From Nocardia inohanensis NBRC 100128 (GTDB taxonomy: Bacteria > Actinomycetota > Actinomycetes > Mycobacteriales > Mycobacteriaceae), in assembly GCF_001612945.1 (NCBI RefSeq), contig NZ_BDBK01000001.1, forward strand, positions 124,001 through 188,000: a DNA stretch of 64,000 nt, given 5' to 3'. Numbering within the stretch: the first letter of the stretch is position 1; each line of letters opens with the position of its first letter. A program made the translations under genes and the position numbers. Below the pieces are notes generated by a model. That model saw only the letters and a program-made list of their open reading frames with translations, was not told the DNA's origin and made no database searches. Below are positions 35,082 through 43,776 of the stretch, in pieces.

Positions 35082-35136
35082 TTCCGGCCGGGGATCCACC
35101 GCCAAGGTTTCGAGGCAGTGGATCCCCGGCCGGGAA
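35082..35136 (+). terminator. Strong hairpin terminator after hflX
   Basis: The left arm (35082-35099) and right arm (35118-35136) pair over 18 positions with a single bulged G; the central 15 bp, including GGGGATCCAC, are perfect. The loop is 18 bases and CTTTCATC follows. It lies 17 bases after the hflX stop. Confidence 0.85.
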
Positions 35137-35233
35137 CTTTCATCCCGCCCAGCCGGATGATTCCGCCGAACACCCCCGCACGGCCGCACTCCTTGGCACT
35201 CTGATCGGACAGTTCCGCCGGAGTGAGGTTGTT

Positions 35234-36706
35234 GTGAGTGAGCGTGCGCCGAGCCACGATTCGATGCGTCTGTCGGCCCTGGGCTCCGACCCGGCATCGG
35301 TCCTGCGTCTCATCGGCTACTTCGACCGCCTCGACGAATCCGCCGCCGACCCCGGCACGGTGATTCGCGGCGCGGCGGTCCTGGCCGAATGCCCCGTCAC
35401 CGCGACCTGGCCCAACGGCACCGTCATCCGCTACGACGCCGGTGGCGAGCCCATGCCGCGGCCGGTACGGCGGACACCAGGCTCGCCTCGGATCGGTTCG
35501 CCGTCGCGAACCACGGCGCAGCGGGATACGAACGCCACCGGCGGTCCGATCCCGGGTAAGGATGCGCAGGCCCACGCGGCGTCCGGTACCGAACCGCTTT
35601 CGCGGACGGAGTTGGGGCCGCGCAAGGTGCGGGTTACCGATATCGAGCCGGGGCTGACCGATACCGAGCGCGACAATTCAGGTGGGGAGTCGCGGTCGCG
35701 CACCGGTTCTCGATCGCGTGCCGATGTCGAGGCCGGGTCGTGCGACCCGGGTACCCGCGCTGAATCGCGGACGGCCCCGGAAACCGTTGGGGAGCCGAGG
35801 GTCTGGCTGGAACGTTGTGGCGGCGAGCATCCCCTGGATGCGGTGCTGCTGGATCGGTTGCGTCACTGTCTGCGGGTACTGGCCGCGCGGCAGGCGGCGG
35901 ATGGTCCCCTGGGATTGGGCGATCCGGCGCTGCTGGAGGTCGTGCTGTCGGAGAAGGAGCGGTGCGAGGATCGGGCGCGGGCCATGCGGCTGCTCGGGCT
36001 GGATCAGGCGCGAGAGGTGCGGGTGCTGGCGGTCACCGGGCCGTGCGCGCAGGACGCGGTGCGGATGGTGGCCGAGCGGGTGCCGGTGTGCCGGGTCGCG
36101 GTGATCGGTGAGATCACCGCGGTGCTGACGCAGGACTGGCTGGACGGCCGCGCCTTCTCCGACACCGTGAATGCCGCTATCGCCGAGGCGTTTCCGGCTT
36201 CGCGTTCGGGCGGCGGCGGCCCGTGGATGGGCATCGGCGCGCGCGTGCCCGCGCCGGCCGCACCCACCTCGTGGGATCAAGCCTGCCGTGCGTTGCGGTT
36301 CGCCTGCTCGACCTGGCACGGCCGCCGCGCGGTGGCTTTCGACCGGCTCGGCTCACTGGAACTGCTCGCGGATCTGCCGGTAGAGCGCCTGCTAGCGACT
36401 CCGGATGTGTTGCGGCTCAACGAATTCGCTGCCACCGAATCGGGTGCGCTCGCGGTCGACACGCTGGAAGCGTTCTGCGTCTACGGTTCGCTGCGCCGCA
36501 CCGCCACCGAACTGCACCTGCATCACAGCACCGTGGCCGCCCGCATCGCACAGGTGGAAACGCTGATGGGCTGGGATATCGACGAGGCACTGGATCGTTT
36601 CCTGGCCACGCTCGTGCTGACGGTCCGGCGGATCGCGTTGTCCTCGTCCGAGCTGGAACGCCTGGCGATCACCACGCCCGGTCGAGGTCACCAAGCTGTC
36701 CCGTGA
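35234..36706 (+). CDS. PucR/CdaR-type helix-turn-helix regulator with disordered insertion
   Basis: A 490-residue regulator. The C-terminal helix-turn-helix (residues about 410-470) reads LRRTATELHLHHSTVAARI, the HTH_30 domain of PucR/CdaR proteins. Upstream is a GGDEF-like ligand region. Residues about 75-190 are a Ser/Arg/Pro/Gly-rich low-complexity stretch between two otherwise family-like segments, looking like an insertion. GTG 35234 was chosen; GAGTGAGG precedes it. No clear target gene adjoins, but the next gene is an acyl-CoA synthetase 76 bases downstream on the same strand. Confidence 0.8.
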   Translation: MSERAPSHDSMRLSALGSDPASVLRLIGYFDRLDESAADPGTVIRGAAVLAECPVTATWPNGTVIRYDAGGEPMPRPVRRTPGSPRIGSPSRTTAQRDTNATGGPIPGKDAQAHAASGTEPLSRTELGPRKVRVTDIEPGLTDTERDNSGGESRSRTGSRSRADVEAGSCDPGTRAESRTAPETVGEPRVWLERCGGEHPLDAVLLDRLRHCLRVLAARQAADGPLGLGDPALLEVVLSEKERCEDRARAMRLLGLDQAREVRVLAVTGPCAQDAVRMVAERVPVCRVAVIGEITAVLTQDWLDGRAFSDTVNAAIAEAFPASRSGGGGPWMGIGARVPAPAAPTSWDQACRALRFACSTWHGRRAVAFDRLGSLELLADLPVERLLATPDVLRLNEFAATESGALAVDTLEAFCVYGSLRRTATELHLHHSTVAARIAQVETLMGWDIDEALDRFLATLVLTVRRIALSSSELERLAITTPGRGHQAVP

Positions 36707-36782
36707 TCAGCTGCCCGCCGCCTGTATCGACATCGTGCACGCGTGACCATACTGGAACCTTTCGGGGAGAGGCGGAATCGAT

Positions 36783-38435
36783 ATGACCGACCGGCGCACG
36801 GATATCGCGACCATGTTGCTCGACCGCCGCGGCGACGACCGGCTCGGGCTGCGCACGCGGGAGCGGGATTGGACCTGGGACGAGGTGGTGCGCGAGTCGG
36901 CGGCGCGGGCGGCGCTGGCCCGGAAGTTGCGGCGGGACGGGCCGTTCCATATCGGGGTGCTGCTGGAGAACGTGCCGGATTTCGTGTTCTGGCTGGGCGG
37001 TGCGGCGCTGGCCGGGGCCACCGTGGTCGGCATCAATCCCACGCGCGGTGACGCCCAGCTGGCGGCCGATATCGAATACACCGACTGCCAGCTGATCGTC
37101 ACCGACGCGCCCGGGCGGGAACGGTTGCGGGCGCTCGACCTCACGCTGGACCCGGAACGTGTACTGCTGGTGGACGATCCGGTTTACCTCGCGCTGCTGG
37201 ACGACCATTCCGAACCGGTGACGGTGACCGCCGGACCGGAATCGCTGCTCCTGCTGCTGTTCACCTCCGGCACCACCGGCACCTCCAAGGCGGTCAAGTG
37301 CACGCAGCAGCGCCTGGCCTTCATCGCCTACGGTGCGACCGACAAATTCGGGCATGTGCGCGAGGACGTGGACTACTGCTGCATGCCGCTGTTCCACGGC
37401 AATGCCATCATGGCGCTGTGGGCTCCGGCGCTGGCCAATGGCGCGACGATCTGCCTCACCCCGAAATTCTCGGCCTCGCAATTCCTTCCGGACATCCGGT
37501 ACTTCGGCGCGACCTTCTTTACCTATGTCGGCAAGGCGCTGGGTTATCTGCTCGCCACCCCGGAGACCGAACTGGATTCCGACAACCGCCTCACTCGCGG
37601 CTTCGGCACCGAGGCGTCGGTGGAGGATCAGGCCGAATTCCGCAGGCGTTTCGGCGCGCCGCTCTTCGAGGGCTACGGCTCCAGCGAGGGCTCGGGTTTG
37701 GTGGCCCTGGCCCCCGACGCGCCGCCCGCCGCGCTCGGCCGTCCCGCGCATCCGGGTGTCGCCGTGGTGAATTCCGACACCCTCGCCGATTGTGCTCGGG
37801 CGGTGCTGGATGAGCACGGACGGGTGCTGAATCCGGACGAGGCCATCGGTGAAATGGTCGACAAGGCCGGGGCGCTGATCTTCGAGGGCTACTACAAGAA
37901 CGACGCCGCCGACGCCGAACGGCTGCGCAACGGCTGGTACTGGACGGGGGATCTCGGCTATATCGATACCGAGGGGTTCATCTATTTCGCGGGCCGCCAG
38001 GGCGATTGGATTCGGGTGGACGGCGAGAACATCTCCGCGCTGGTGATCGAACGGGTGCTGCGCCGGTACCCGGAAGTGGTGGCGGCCGCGGTCTATGCGG
38101 TACCCGATCCGCGCTCGGGTGACCGGGTGATGGCGGCTGTCGAAATTGCTGATCCGGCCGCTTTCGACGTTGCCAAGTTCACCGAATTCCTGTGCGACCG
38201 AGCCGATCTCGGTGTCAAGGACGTCCCCCGCCTGCTGCGCGTTTCGGCGAGCCTGCCGGTCACCGGCTCCAACAAGGTGCTGAAGCGGGAATTGCGCGAA
38301 CAAGGATGGCGAACCGACGAGTCAGTCTATATCTGGGCCGGGCGCGGAATCCCGGACTACCGGCTCATGACTGAAACAGACAAAGCGGACTTGGAAGCGG
38401 AATTCTCCAGTCACGGCCGGCACCGCTTGCTGTGA
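36783..38435 (+). CDS. Acyl-CoA synthetase (FadD-type)
   Basis: A 550-residue AMP-forming ligase that activates a carboxylic acid as its CoA thioester. The P-loop FTSGTTGTSKA is at about 160-170. A middle motif EGYGSSEGSG (A5 type), the core GWYWTGDLGY (A7) and GRQGDWIRVDGENI (A8) are present, and the catalytic Lys is in TGSNKVLKREL near the end. Its similarity to the mycobacterial FadD17 group is an impression only. The Cys-rich stretch DVDYCCMPLFHGNAIMA is typical of long-chain members. ATG 36783 is preceded by GGGGAGAGGCGG. It may supply acyl-CoA to the acyltransferase and dehydrogenase genes next door. Confidence 0.88.
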   Translation: MTDRRTDIATMLLDRRGDDRLGLRTRERDWTWDEVVRESAARAALARKLRRDGPFHIGVLLENVPDFVFWLGGAALAGATVVGINPTRGDAQLAADIEYTDCQLIVTDAPGRERLRALDLTLDPERVLLVDDPVYLALLDDHSEPVTVTAGPESLLLLLFTSGTTGTSKAVKCTQQRLAFIAYGATDKFGHVREDVDYCCMPLFHGNAIMALWAPALANGATICLTPKFSASQFLPDIRYFGATFFTYVGKALGYLLATPETELDSDNRLTRGFGTEASVEDQAEFRRRFGAPLFEGYGSSEGSGLVALAPDAPPAALGRPAHPGVAVVNSDTLADCARAVLDEHGRVLNPDEAIGEMVDKAGALIFEGYYKNDAADAERLRNGWYWTGDLGYIDTEGFIYFAGRQGDWIRVDGENISALVIERVLRRYPEVVAAAVYAVPDPRSGDRVMAAVEIADPAAFDVAKFTEFLCDRADLGVKDVPRLLRVSASLPVTGSNKVLKRELREQGWRTDESVYIWAGRGIPDYRLMTETDKADLEAEFSSHGRHRLL

Positions 38436-38551
38436 GTTGCCTGCTCCAGCGGCCGGGCATCGCCGCGCCGCCGGGGCAAGACCCGCGCCCGGTGACCGGA
38501 ACTGAAACTCGTTACGATGTCGTTATCGCAATTCTGGCAGGGAGGGTTGTC

Positions 38552-39421
38552 TTGTCTCGTCATGGCACGAACAGTTCCGAAAACGATGTACTCACCGACG
38601 GTGCACCGCTGCACGTCGACTTGACCGATACCGATCGCCGCGTCATCGATCTCCTCGTCGCGCCGCAGCGCGCCTGGTTCAGCCCGCGCTTCTACGGCCT
38701 GGACAATCTGCCCGCCGACGGTCCGGTGCTGATGGTCGGCAATCACACCTTGGCCGGTGGCACCGACGCCCCGGTGCTGGCCCATGAAATCCTGGTCAAG
38801 CGTGACCGCCTGGTGCGCGGGCTGGCCGAGAACGTGCTCATCGACGTGCCCGTGCTGCGAGATGCCTTGCACCGCTTGGGAATCGTGCGCGGCAACCGGC
38901 ACAACTGCCAGACCCTGCTGCGCAAGGGCGAAGCGGTCGCGGTGTTCCCCGGCGGCGGGCGGGAGGCCATGCGCGGCAAGGGGCAGAAGTATCAGCTGGT
39001 GTGGGAGGGGCGAACCGGGTTCGCGCGCATGGCGATCGAGACCGGGGCGACCATCGTGCCCATGGCCATGGTCGGCGGGGACGACATCTTCGACATCGTC
39101 TTCGACGGCGACCATCCGGTCATGACGCCGCTGCGCAAGGCCGTGACCGGTCTGGGCCTGCGCGAGAACCTGACCCCGCCGCTGATTCGCGGTGTCGGCC
39201 CGACGCTGCTGCCCAAGCCCGAACGCTTCTACTACTCCCTCGGCAAGCCGATCGACACCTCCGAGTGGCAGGACGCCGACGATATCGAGGCCGCCGCGAG
39301 CGAATTGCAGATCGTGGTGAAGAAGGAGCTCGAGGGCGAGCTGGACTTCCTGCTGGGCGAGCGGGAGCAGGATCGCGGCCGCAGCCTGCGCGGTCGGGTA
39401 TTGGGCGCGCTGGGGCTCTGA
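38552..39421 (+). CDS. Lysophospholipid/diacylglycerol acyltransferase-like protein
   Basis: A 289-residue acyltransferase of the PlsC superfamily, MGAT-like branch. The active-site region reads VGNHTLAGGTDAPVLA, with His and Asp separated by six residues instead of the usual four. FPGGGREAMRGKG follows, and VPMAMVGGDDIFD lies near 175. It would acylate a lysophospholipid or acylglycerol at the membrane. TTG 38552 was chosen because GGGAGGG lies 5 bases upstream, while all ATG codons are too far inside. It follows fadD after 116 bases on the same strand. Confidence 0.82.
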   Translation: MSRHGTNSSENDVLTDGAPLHVDLTDTDRRVIDLLVAPQRAWFSPRFYGLDNLPADGPVLMVGNHTLAGGTDAPVLAHEILVKRDRLVRGLAENVLIDVPVLRDALHRLGIVRGNRHNCQTLLRKGEAVAVFPGGGREAMRGKGQKYQLVWEGRTGFARMAIETGATIVPMAMVGGDDIFDIVFDGDHPVMTPLRKAVTGLGLRENLTPPLIRGVGPTLLPKPERFYYSLGKPIDTSEWQDADDIEAAASELQIVVKKELEGELDFLLGEREQDRGRSLRGRVLGALGL

Positions 39422-39588
39422 CTTATCGGTAACGTTCACCCGGGTTCATCTGGTCCGTTCGGCGGCATATCCGCAGAGTGCCGCAGTTCGGGCCAGTTTT
39501 CCGGGGCTGGAAGTTAACAGCGATTCGACTTCGGGGTACTGTGTTGAGCACAGGCGATGTGCCGATGTGGTCACTCATGGAGGTTGGC

Positions 39589-40734
39589 GTGGAACGCACC
39601 CTTTTCGAACCCGAACACGAGCTGTTCCGGGAGTCGTTCCGAAAGTTTCTCGATCAGCACGTGGCGCCCCACCACGAGGAGTGGGAGAAGCAGGGCATCG
39701 TCGACCGCTCGGTCTGGCTCGAGGCCGGCAAGCAGGGGTTCCTGGGGATGGCCGTGCCGGAGGAGCTCGGCGGCGGCGGGGTGAAGGACTTCCGCTACAA
39801 CGCGATCGTCACCGAAGAGGTCACCAAGGGCTTCTACTCGGGTCTGGGTTTCGGCCTGCACAACGACGTGATCGCGCCGTACCTGCTGGACCTGGCGAAC
39901 GATGAGCAGAAGGCGCGCTGGCTGCCCGGCTTCTGCTCCGGCGAGATCATCACCGCCATCGCCATGACCGAGCCCGGCACCGGCTCCGACCTCCAGGGCA
40001 TCAAGACCCGTGCGGTGCGCGATGGTGACGACTGGATCCTCAACGGCTCCAAGACTTTCATCACCAACGGCATCAATGCCGACATCATCATCGTGGTGGC
40101 CCAGACCGATCCCGAGAAGGGTGCGATGGGCTTCTCGCTGCTCGTCGTGGAGCGCGGCATGGCGGGCTTCGAGCGCGGGCGCAACCTGGACAAGATCGGC
40201 CTCAAGGCGCAGGACACCGCCGAGCTGAACTTCGTCGACGTCCGCGTCCCCGGCAAGAACCTGCTCGGCACCGAGGGCCAGGGCTTCATCCACCTGATGC
40301 AGAACCTCCCCCAGGAGCGCCTCTCCATCGCCGTCATGGCCGCCGCCGCCATGGAGGGCTGCCTCGACCTGACCTGCCAGTACGTCCGCGACCGCAAGGC
40401 ATTCGGCAAGCCCATCGGCGCCCTTCAGAACACCCGCTTCGTGCTGGCCGAACTCGCCACCAAAACCACCGCCGTCCGGGTCTTCGTCGACAAGTGCATC
40501 GAATTGCTCAATGTCGAAAAGCTTTCCGTCGAAGACGCCGCCAAAGCCAAATGGTGGAGCACCGAAGAACAGCTCGACCTCATCAACCGCTGCCTGCAAC
40601 TGCACGGCGGCTACGGCTACATGCGCGAATACCCGATCGCCAAGGCGTACATGGACGCCCGCATCCAGACCATCTACGGCGGCACCACCGAGATCATGAA
40701 GGAAATCATCGGGCGCAGCCTGAAACTCTCCTGA
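39589..40734 (+). CDS. Acyl-CoA dehydrogenase (FadE20-like)
   Basis: A 381-residue FAD enzyme of fatty-acid beta-oxidation. The N-terminus LFEPEHELFRESFRKFLDQ, the FAD-loop AMTEPGTGSDLQGIKT (about 126-141), ITNGINAD, and the end YGGTTEIMKEIIGRSLK fit the family. The catalytic base in this group is a Glu, most likely the one in GGTTEI or in the preceding helix. GTG 39589 was chosen because GGAGG lies 6 bases before it; ATG 39577 contains the ribosome site itself. Its position near hflX matches fadE20 (Rv2724c) in M. tuberculosis. Confidence 0.92.
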   Translation: MERTLFEPEHELFRESFRKFLDQHVAPHHEEWEKQGIVDRSVWLEAGKQGFLGMAVPEELGGGGVKDFRYNAIVTEEVTKGFYSGLGFGLHNDVIAPYLLDLANDEQKARWLPGFCSGEIITAIAMTEPGTGSDLQGIKTRAVRDGDDWILNGSKTFITNGINADIIIVVAQTDPEKGAMGFSLLVVERGMAGFERGRNLDKIGLKAQDTAELNFVDVRVPGKNLLGTEGQGFIHLMQNLPQERLSIAVMAAAAMEGCLDLTCQYVRDRKAFGKPIGALQNTRFVLAELATKTTAVRVFVDKCIELLNVEKLSVEDAAKAKWWSTEEQLDLINRCLQLHGGYGYMREYPIAKAYMDARIQTIYGGTTEIMKEIIGRSLKLS

Positions 40735-40766
40735 TCGGAACGGTTTTCGGGGCGGGAGTCCTCGGC

Positions 40767-40813
40767 GTCCGCGGCCCGGTCCGGGTCGCGGACACCGCCC
40801 CGGTCCGGGGCGG
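40767..40813. terminator. Tandem bidirectional terminator hairpins
   Basis: Two palindromes lie head to tail. The first, 40767-40793, has GTCCGCG and CGCGGAC around CCCGG-T-CCGGG. The second, 40795-40813, is CCGCCCCGG-T-CCGGGGCGG. They sit between the stops of the acyl-CoA dehydrogenase (+) and the monooxygenase (-), so they can stop transcription from both sides. Confidence 0.8.
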
Positions 40814-40829
40814 GACGGGGCGGGACGGC

Positions 40830-42371
40830 TCACGAGCTGTGGGCCGAGGATCTCGAAGAGAGCCGGGCGGCCCGCTCGGTGGTGGGCTCCTTCGACGAAT
40901 GCGCCCCGGGCGTGGTGTTGTCGAAGCTGAGAATGCCGTCTTCCAAAGGGGATTCCCGCAGCAGAGTGCGGTCCTGGAAGTAGTTGTCGCAGACCTGCCA
41001 TGGGGCGCGGGTGCCTTGACGGGGCATCACCGCATCTCCGCGCCGGATGTAGCCGGAGGTCAGCACGTCACCCATCAGTGAGTGGCCGGAGCGATCGCCG
41101 GCCGTGGCGACGGCCGTCACCCGGGTGTAGCCGTGGGCCTTCATGTGGTTGAGGAGGCGGCAGAAGTACTCGGCGGCCAGGTCCGCTTTGAGTGTCCACG
41201 ACGCGTTGGTGTAGCCGAGCACTACCATCGCATTGGGTACGCCGTCGACCAGAGTGCCCTTGTAGAGCACCTTTTCGCGAGTATCGACGGGCTCGTCGTC
41301 GACGCTCAGGGTGGCGCCGCCGAGCATCTGCACGGTGAGTCCGGTCGCGGTGATCACGATATCAGCGGGCAGTTCCCGGCCGGACGCGAGCCGGATACCC
41401 GATTCGGTGAACCGGTCGATGCGGTCGGTGACGATCTCGGCTTTGCCGCCGCGCAGCGCTTCGAACAGATCGCCGTCCGGCACGACACACAGCCGCTGAT
41501 CCCACGGCTGGTAATCGGGGGTGAAGTCACGCCTGTCGGCGGTCGAACCGAGCTGCCGCCGGACCGCGGCGAGCAGTAGCACCCGCATCAGCCCGGGATG
41601 GTTGCGCGAGAGCTGGTAGGTGGCGCGTTGCAGCGCGATATTGCGCCACCGGGCGGCTCGATGGGCCGCTGCGGCGGGTAGTTTCAGTCGCTTCATCACG
41701 ACCGCGACCGGGTCGTCGGCGGGCAGCGAGGCGATATAGGTGGGCGATCGCTGCAACATGGTGATGTGCGAGGCGTCCGGGCTCATCGCGGGGACCAACG
41801 TGATCGCGGTCGCGCCGCTGCCGATCACGACGACGCGCTTGCCCCGGTAGTCCAGGTCTTCGGGCCAATGCTGGGGATGCACGATGGTTCCGCGAAAGTC
41901 GTTCTCGCCGGAGAACTCCGGGCGATAGCCGTGGTCGTAGTCGTAGTAGCCGGTGCAGCCGACGAGGAAGTCCGCGGTGTAGCTCTCGGTCTCGCCCGTC
42001 TGTTCGTCGATCGCGGTGACCGTCCAGACGCCTTGTGCACCAGACCAGTTCGCGCTGATGACCTTGCGCCCGAACCGGATATGCGGTGTCACACCGTATT
42101 CGGTCGCGGTGTCCTCGATGTATTCGCGCAGGTGCGAGCCGTCGGCGAGCACCTTGGTGCCGGTCCACGGCCGGAAGTCGTAGCCGTAGGTGGCCACGTC
42201 GGAGTCGGAGCGAATGCCGGGATAGCGGAACAGATCCCAGGTGCCGCCGATGGCGGTGCGGCGCTCCAGGATGAGGTAGCTGCGCCCGGTCCGCTCGCGG
42301 GTGAGATGGCAGGCCATCCCGATTCCGGACAGGCCCGCGCCGATGATCAGTACGTCGACATGCCGCGTCAT
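40830..42371 (-). CDS. Baeyer-Villiger-type flavin monooxygenase (EthA/MymA-like), paralogue 1
   Basis: A 513-residue FAD/NADPH monooxygenase that inserts oxygen into ketones or oxidises S or N atoms. The FAD motif GAGLSGIG is at 12-19. The Baeyer-Villiger fingerprint FRGTIVHPQHWP (FxGxxxHxxxW) is near 151-162, followed by the NADPH site GSGATA. The pattern is the same as in EthA and MymA of mycobacteria. ATG 42371 was chosen; the ribosome site is weak. A paralogue with the same fingerprint lies at 51957-53441. It is divergent from a diiron oxygenase gene; the intergenic 209 bases should hold both promoters. Confidence 0.9.
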   Translation of the reverse strand: MTRHVDVLIIGAGLSGIGMACHLTRERTGRSYLILERRTAIGGTWDLFRYPGIRSDSDVATYGYDFRPWTGTKVLADGSHLREYIEDTATEYGVTPHIRFGRKVISANWSGAQGVWTVTAIDEQTGETESYTADFLVGCTGYYDYDHGYRPEFSGENDFRGTIVHPQHWPEDLDYRGKRVVVIGSGATAITLVPAMSPDASHITMLQRSPTYIASLPADDPVAVVMKRLKLPAAAAHRAARWRNIALQRATYQLSRNHPGLMRVLLLAAVRRQLGSTADRRDFTPDYQPWDQRLCVVPDGDLFEALRGGKAEIVTDRIDRFTESGIRLASGRELPADIVITATGLTVQMLGGATLSVDDEPVDTREKVLYKGTLVDGVPNAMVVLGYTNASWTLKADLAAEYFCRLLNHMKAHGYTRVTAVATAGDRSGHSLMGDVLTSGYIRRGDAVMPRQGTRAPWQVCDNYFQDRTLLRESPLEDGILSFDNTTPGAHSSKEPTTERAARLSSRSSAHSS

Positions 42372-42580
42372 CGATATCTCGTTTCGTCGGGTTCGACCGG
42401 GCGTCCTCGTCCCGGTTCGCCTTCGGAAGTTATCTGTGAACAACAGTTACGTATAGTGACTTACGGCCCTATTCCAGCCCCCGCGTCGAGACGGACGCTT
42501 ACGCCGTGCCCGTCGTGAACTCTTTCGAGGTCTCACGATGTGGCGCACCGCCCTGGATACCTGGAATCAGAGAGGCCGTG

Positions 42581-43597
42581 ATGGTGATGTCCACCGCCGC
42601 AACTCCCGAAGTCGACCCCGTGGTCGCCGCCGCCGGCGAATACGCCCGGAAACTGCTTGTGCTGTCGGAAGGGTCGGTGCACAAGCATTTCGATCCGTTC
42701 GTCGATATCGATTGGGAGAACCCGGATTTCGACGCCGCCGCCGATCCGCGGCGTTGGATCCTGCCCGCGGCGGCGGATCCCCTCGGCCGCCACCCTTGGT
42801 ATCTGGCCCAGTCCGAGGAACGGCGAATCGCGATCGGAAAGTACCGGCAGGCCAATATCGCCAAGGTCGGTCTGCAATTCGAATCCATTCTGATCAGCGG
42901 TATGCAGCAGTACGTCTTCGGTTTGCCGAACGGTTCGCCCGAATTCCGCTACTGCTCACACGAGATGATCGAGGAGCACAACCACACCTTGATGTTCCAG
43001 GAGATGGTCAACCGGATCGGCATCGATGTCCCGGGCATGAGCCCGCTGGTGCGGCAACTGCGTCACCTCGCGGTGCCGGTCGCGGTGTCGTTCCCGAGCC
43101 TGTTCTTCATGGCGGTACTGGCGGGGGAGGAGCCGATCGACCACGTGCAGAAGGATGTCCTGCGGTCGGGCGCCGAGGTGCATCCGATCATGCGGGGCGT
43201 CATGGCCATCCATGTCGCGGAGGAGGCGCGCCACATTTCCTTCGCCCACGAATTCCTCAAACGCCATGTGCCCGAACGTTCCCGGGCGAGCCGATGGGCA
43301 CTCTCGATCGCCATGCCGGTGGTGATGTGGATCCTGGGCCGCTCCATCGTCATCCCGCCCCGGTCGTTCTTCGCCGAGTTCGAAATCCCCGACCGGGTCC
43401 GCAAGGAACTGTTCTTCGGCTCGAAGGAAGCGAAACAGGTCTTCAGCGACTACTTCGTCGACGTACGCGCGCTGGCCCAGGAACTCGGGCTGATGAACCC
43501 GGTGGCCCAACGGGTCTGGAAGTTCCTGGGCATCGACGGCCCCGCCAGCCGATACCGCTCGCAACCCATCCGCACCGCCGCGCACGGCACAGCCTGA
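42581..43597 (+). CDS. AurF-like diiron oxygenase
   Basis: A 338-residue protein with the paired carboxylate-His motifs of ferritin-like diiron oxygenases. The stretch SHEMIEEHNHTLMFQEM is near residue 128 and HVAEEARHISFAHEFLKRH near residue 211; these give two ExxH-type iron ligand sets. AurF family members oxidise aryl amines or other small molecules with O2. The segments LAVPVAVSFPSLFFMAVLAG and WALSIAMPVVMWILG are hydrophobic, so the protein may sit at the membrane. ATG 42581 (AGAGG five bases upstream) was chosen; ATG 42587 is possible. The divergent monooxygenase suggests a joint oxidative pathway. Confidence 0.82.
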   Translation: MVMSTAATPEVDPVVAAAGEYARKLLVLSEGSVHKHFDPFVDIDWENPDFDAAADPRRWILPAAADPLGRHPWYLAQSEERRIAIGKYRQANIAKVGLQFESILISGMQQYVFGLPNGSPEFRYCSHEMIEEHNHTLMFQEMVNRIGIDVPGMSPLVRQLRHLAVPVAVSFPSLFFMAVLAGEEPIDHVQKDVLRSGAEVHPIMRGVMAIHVAEEARHISFAHEFLKRHVPERSRASRWALSIAMPVVMWILGRSIVIPPRSFFAEFEIPDRVRKELFFGSKEAKQVFSDYFVDVRALAQELGLMNPVAQRVWKFLGIDGPASRYRSQPIRTAAHGTA

Positions 43598-43653
43598 CCA
43601 CCGTTGGGGGGTGATGCAGTCGGAAACATCGTCGTCGCCGGGCATCGTGCGGT

Positions 43654-43776
43654 TCAGCGCGCGAGGTGGGTCAGCAGAATCATGCCCGCGATGAGGAGCA
43701 GGCCGGTCAGCGCGGCGACGGCTCCGGGCGGGAGCTGGAGGATGCGGAAGGTCGAGAGCTGTTGGGGGCGAGTCAT
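43654..43776 (-). CDS. 40-residue membrane protein coupled to ctaD
   Basis: A tiny protein, [18 protein letters not shown] followed by a single hydrophobic helix and ending THLAR. Its ATG overlaps the ctaD stop (ATGA, 43773-43776), so its translation is coupled to CtaD. Size, one membrane helix and linkage suggest a small accessory subunit or assembly factor of the cytochrome oxidase, in the way very small subunits accompany other haem-copper oxidases. I know of no named family for it. It is easily missed because it is below usual gene length limits. Confidence 0.65.
   Translation of the reverse strand: MTRPQQLSTFRILQLPPGAVAALTGLLLIAGMILLTHLAR

Noticed and set aside
42420..42470. KstR-like box between the monooxygenase and AurF-like genes
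   Set aside because: GAACAACAGTT has a 4-base spacer between AAC and GTT instead of 2, so it does not fit TnnAACnnGTTnnA.
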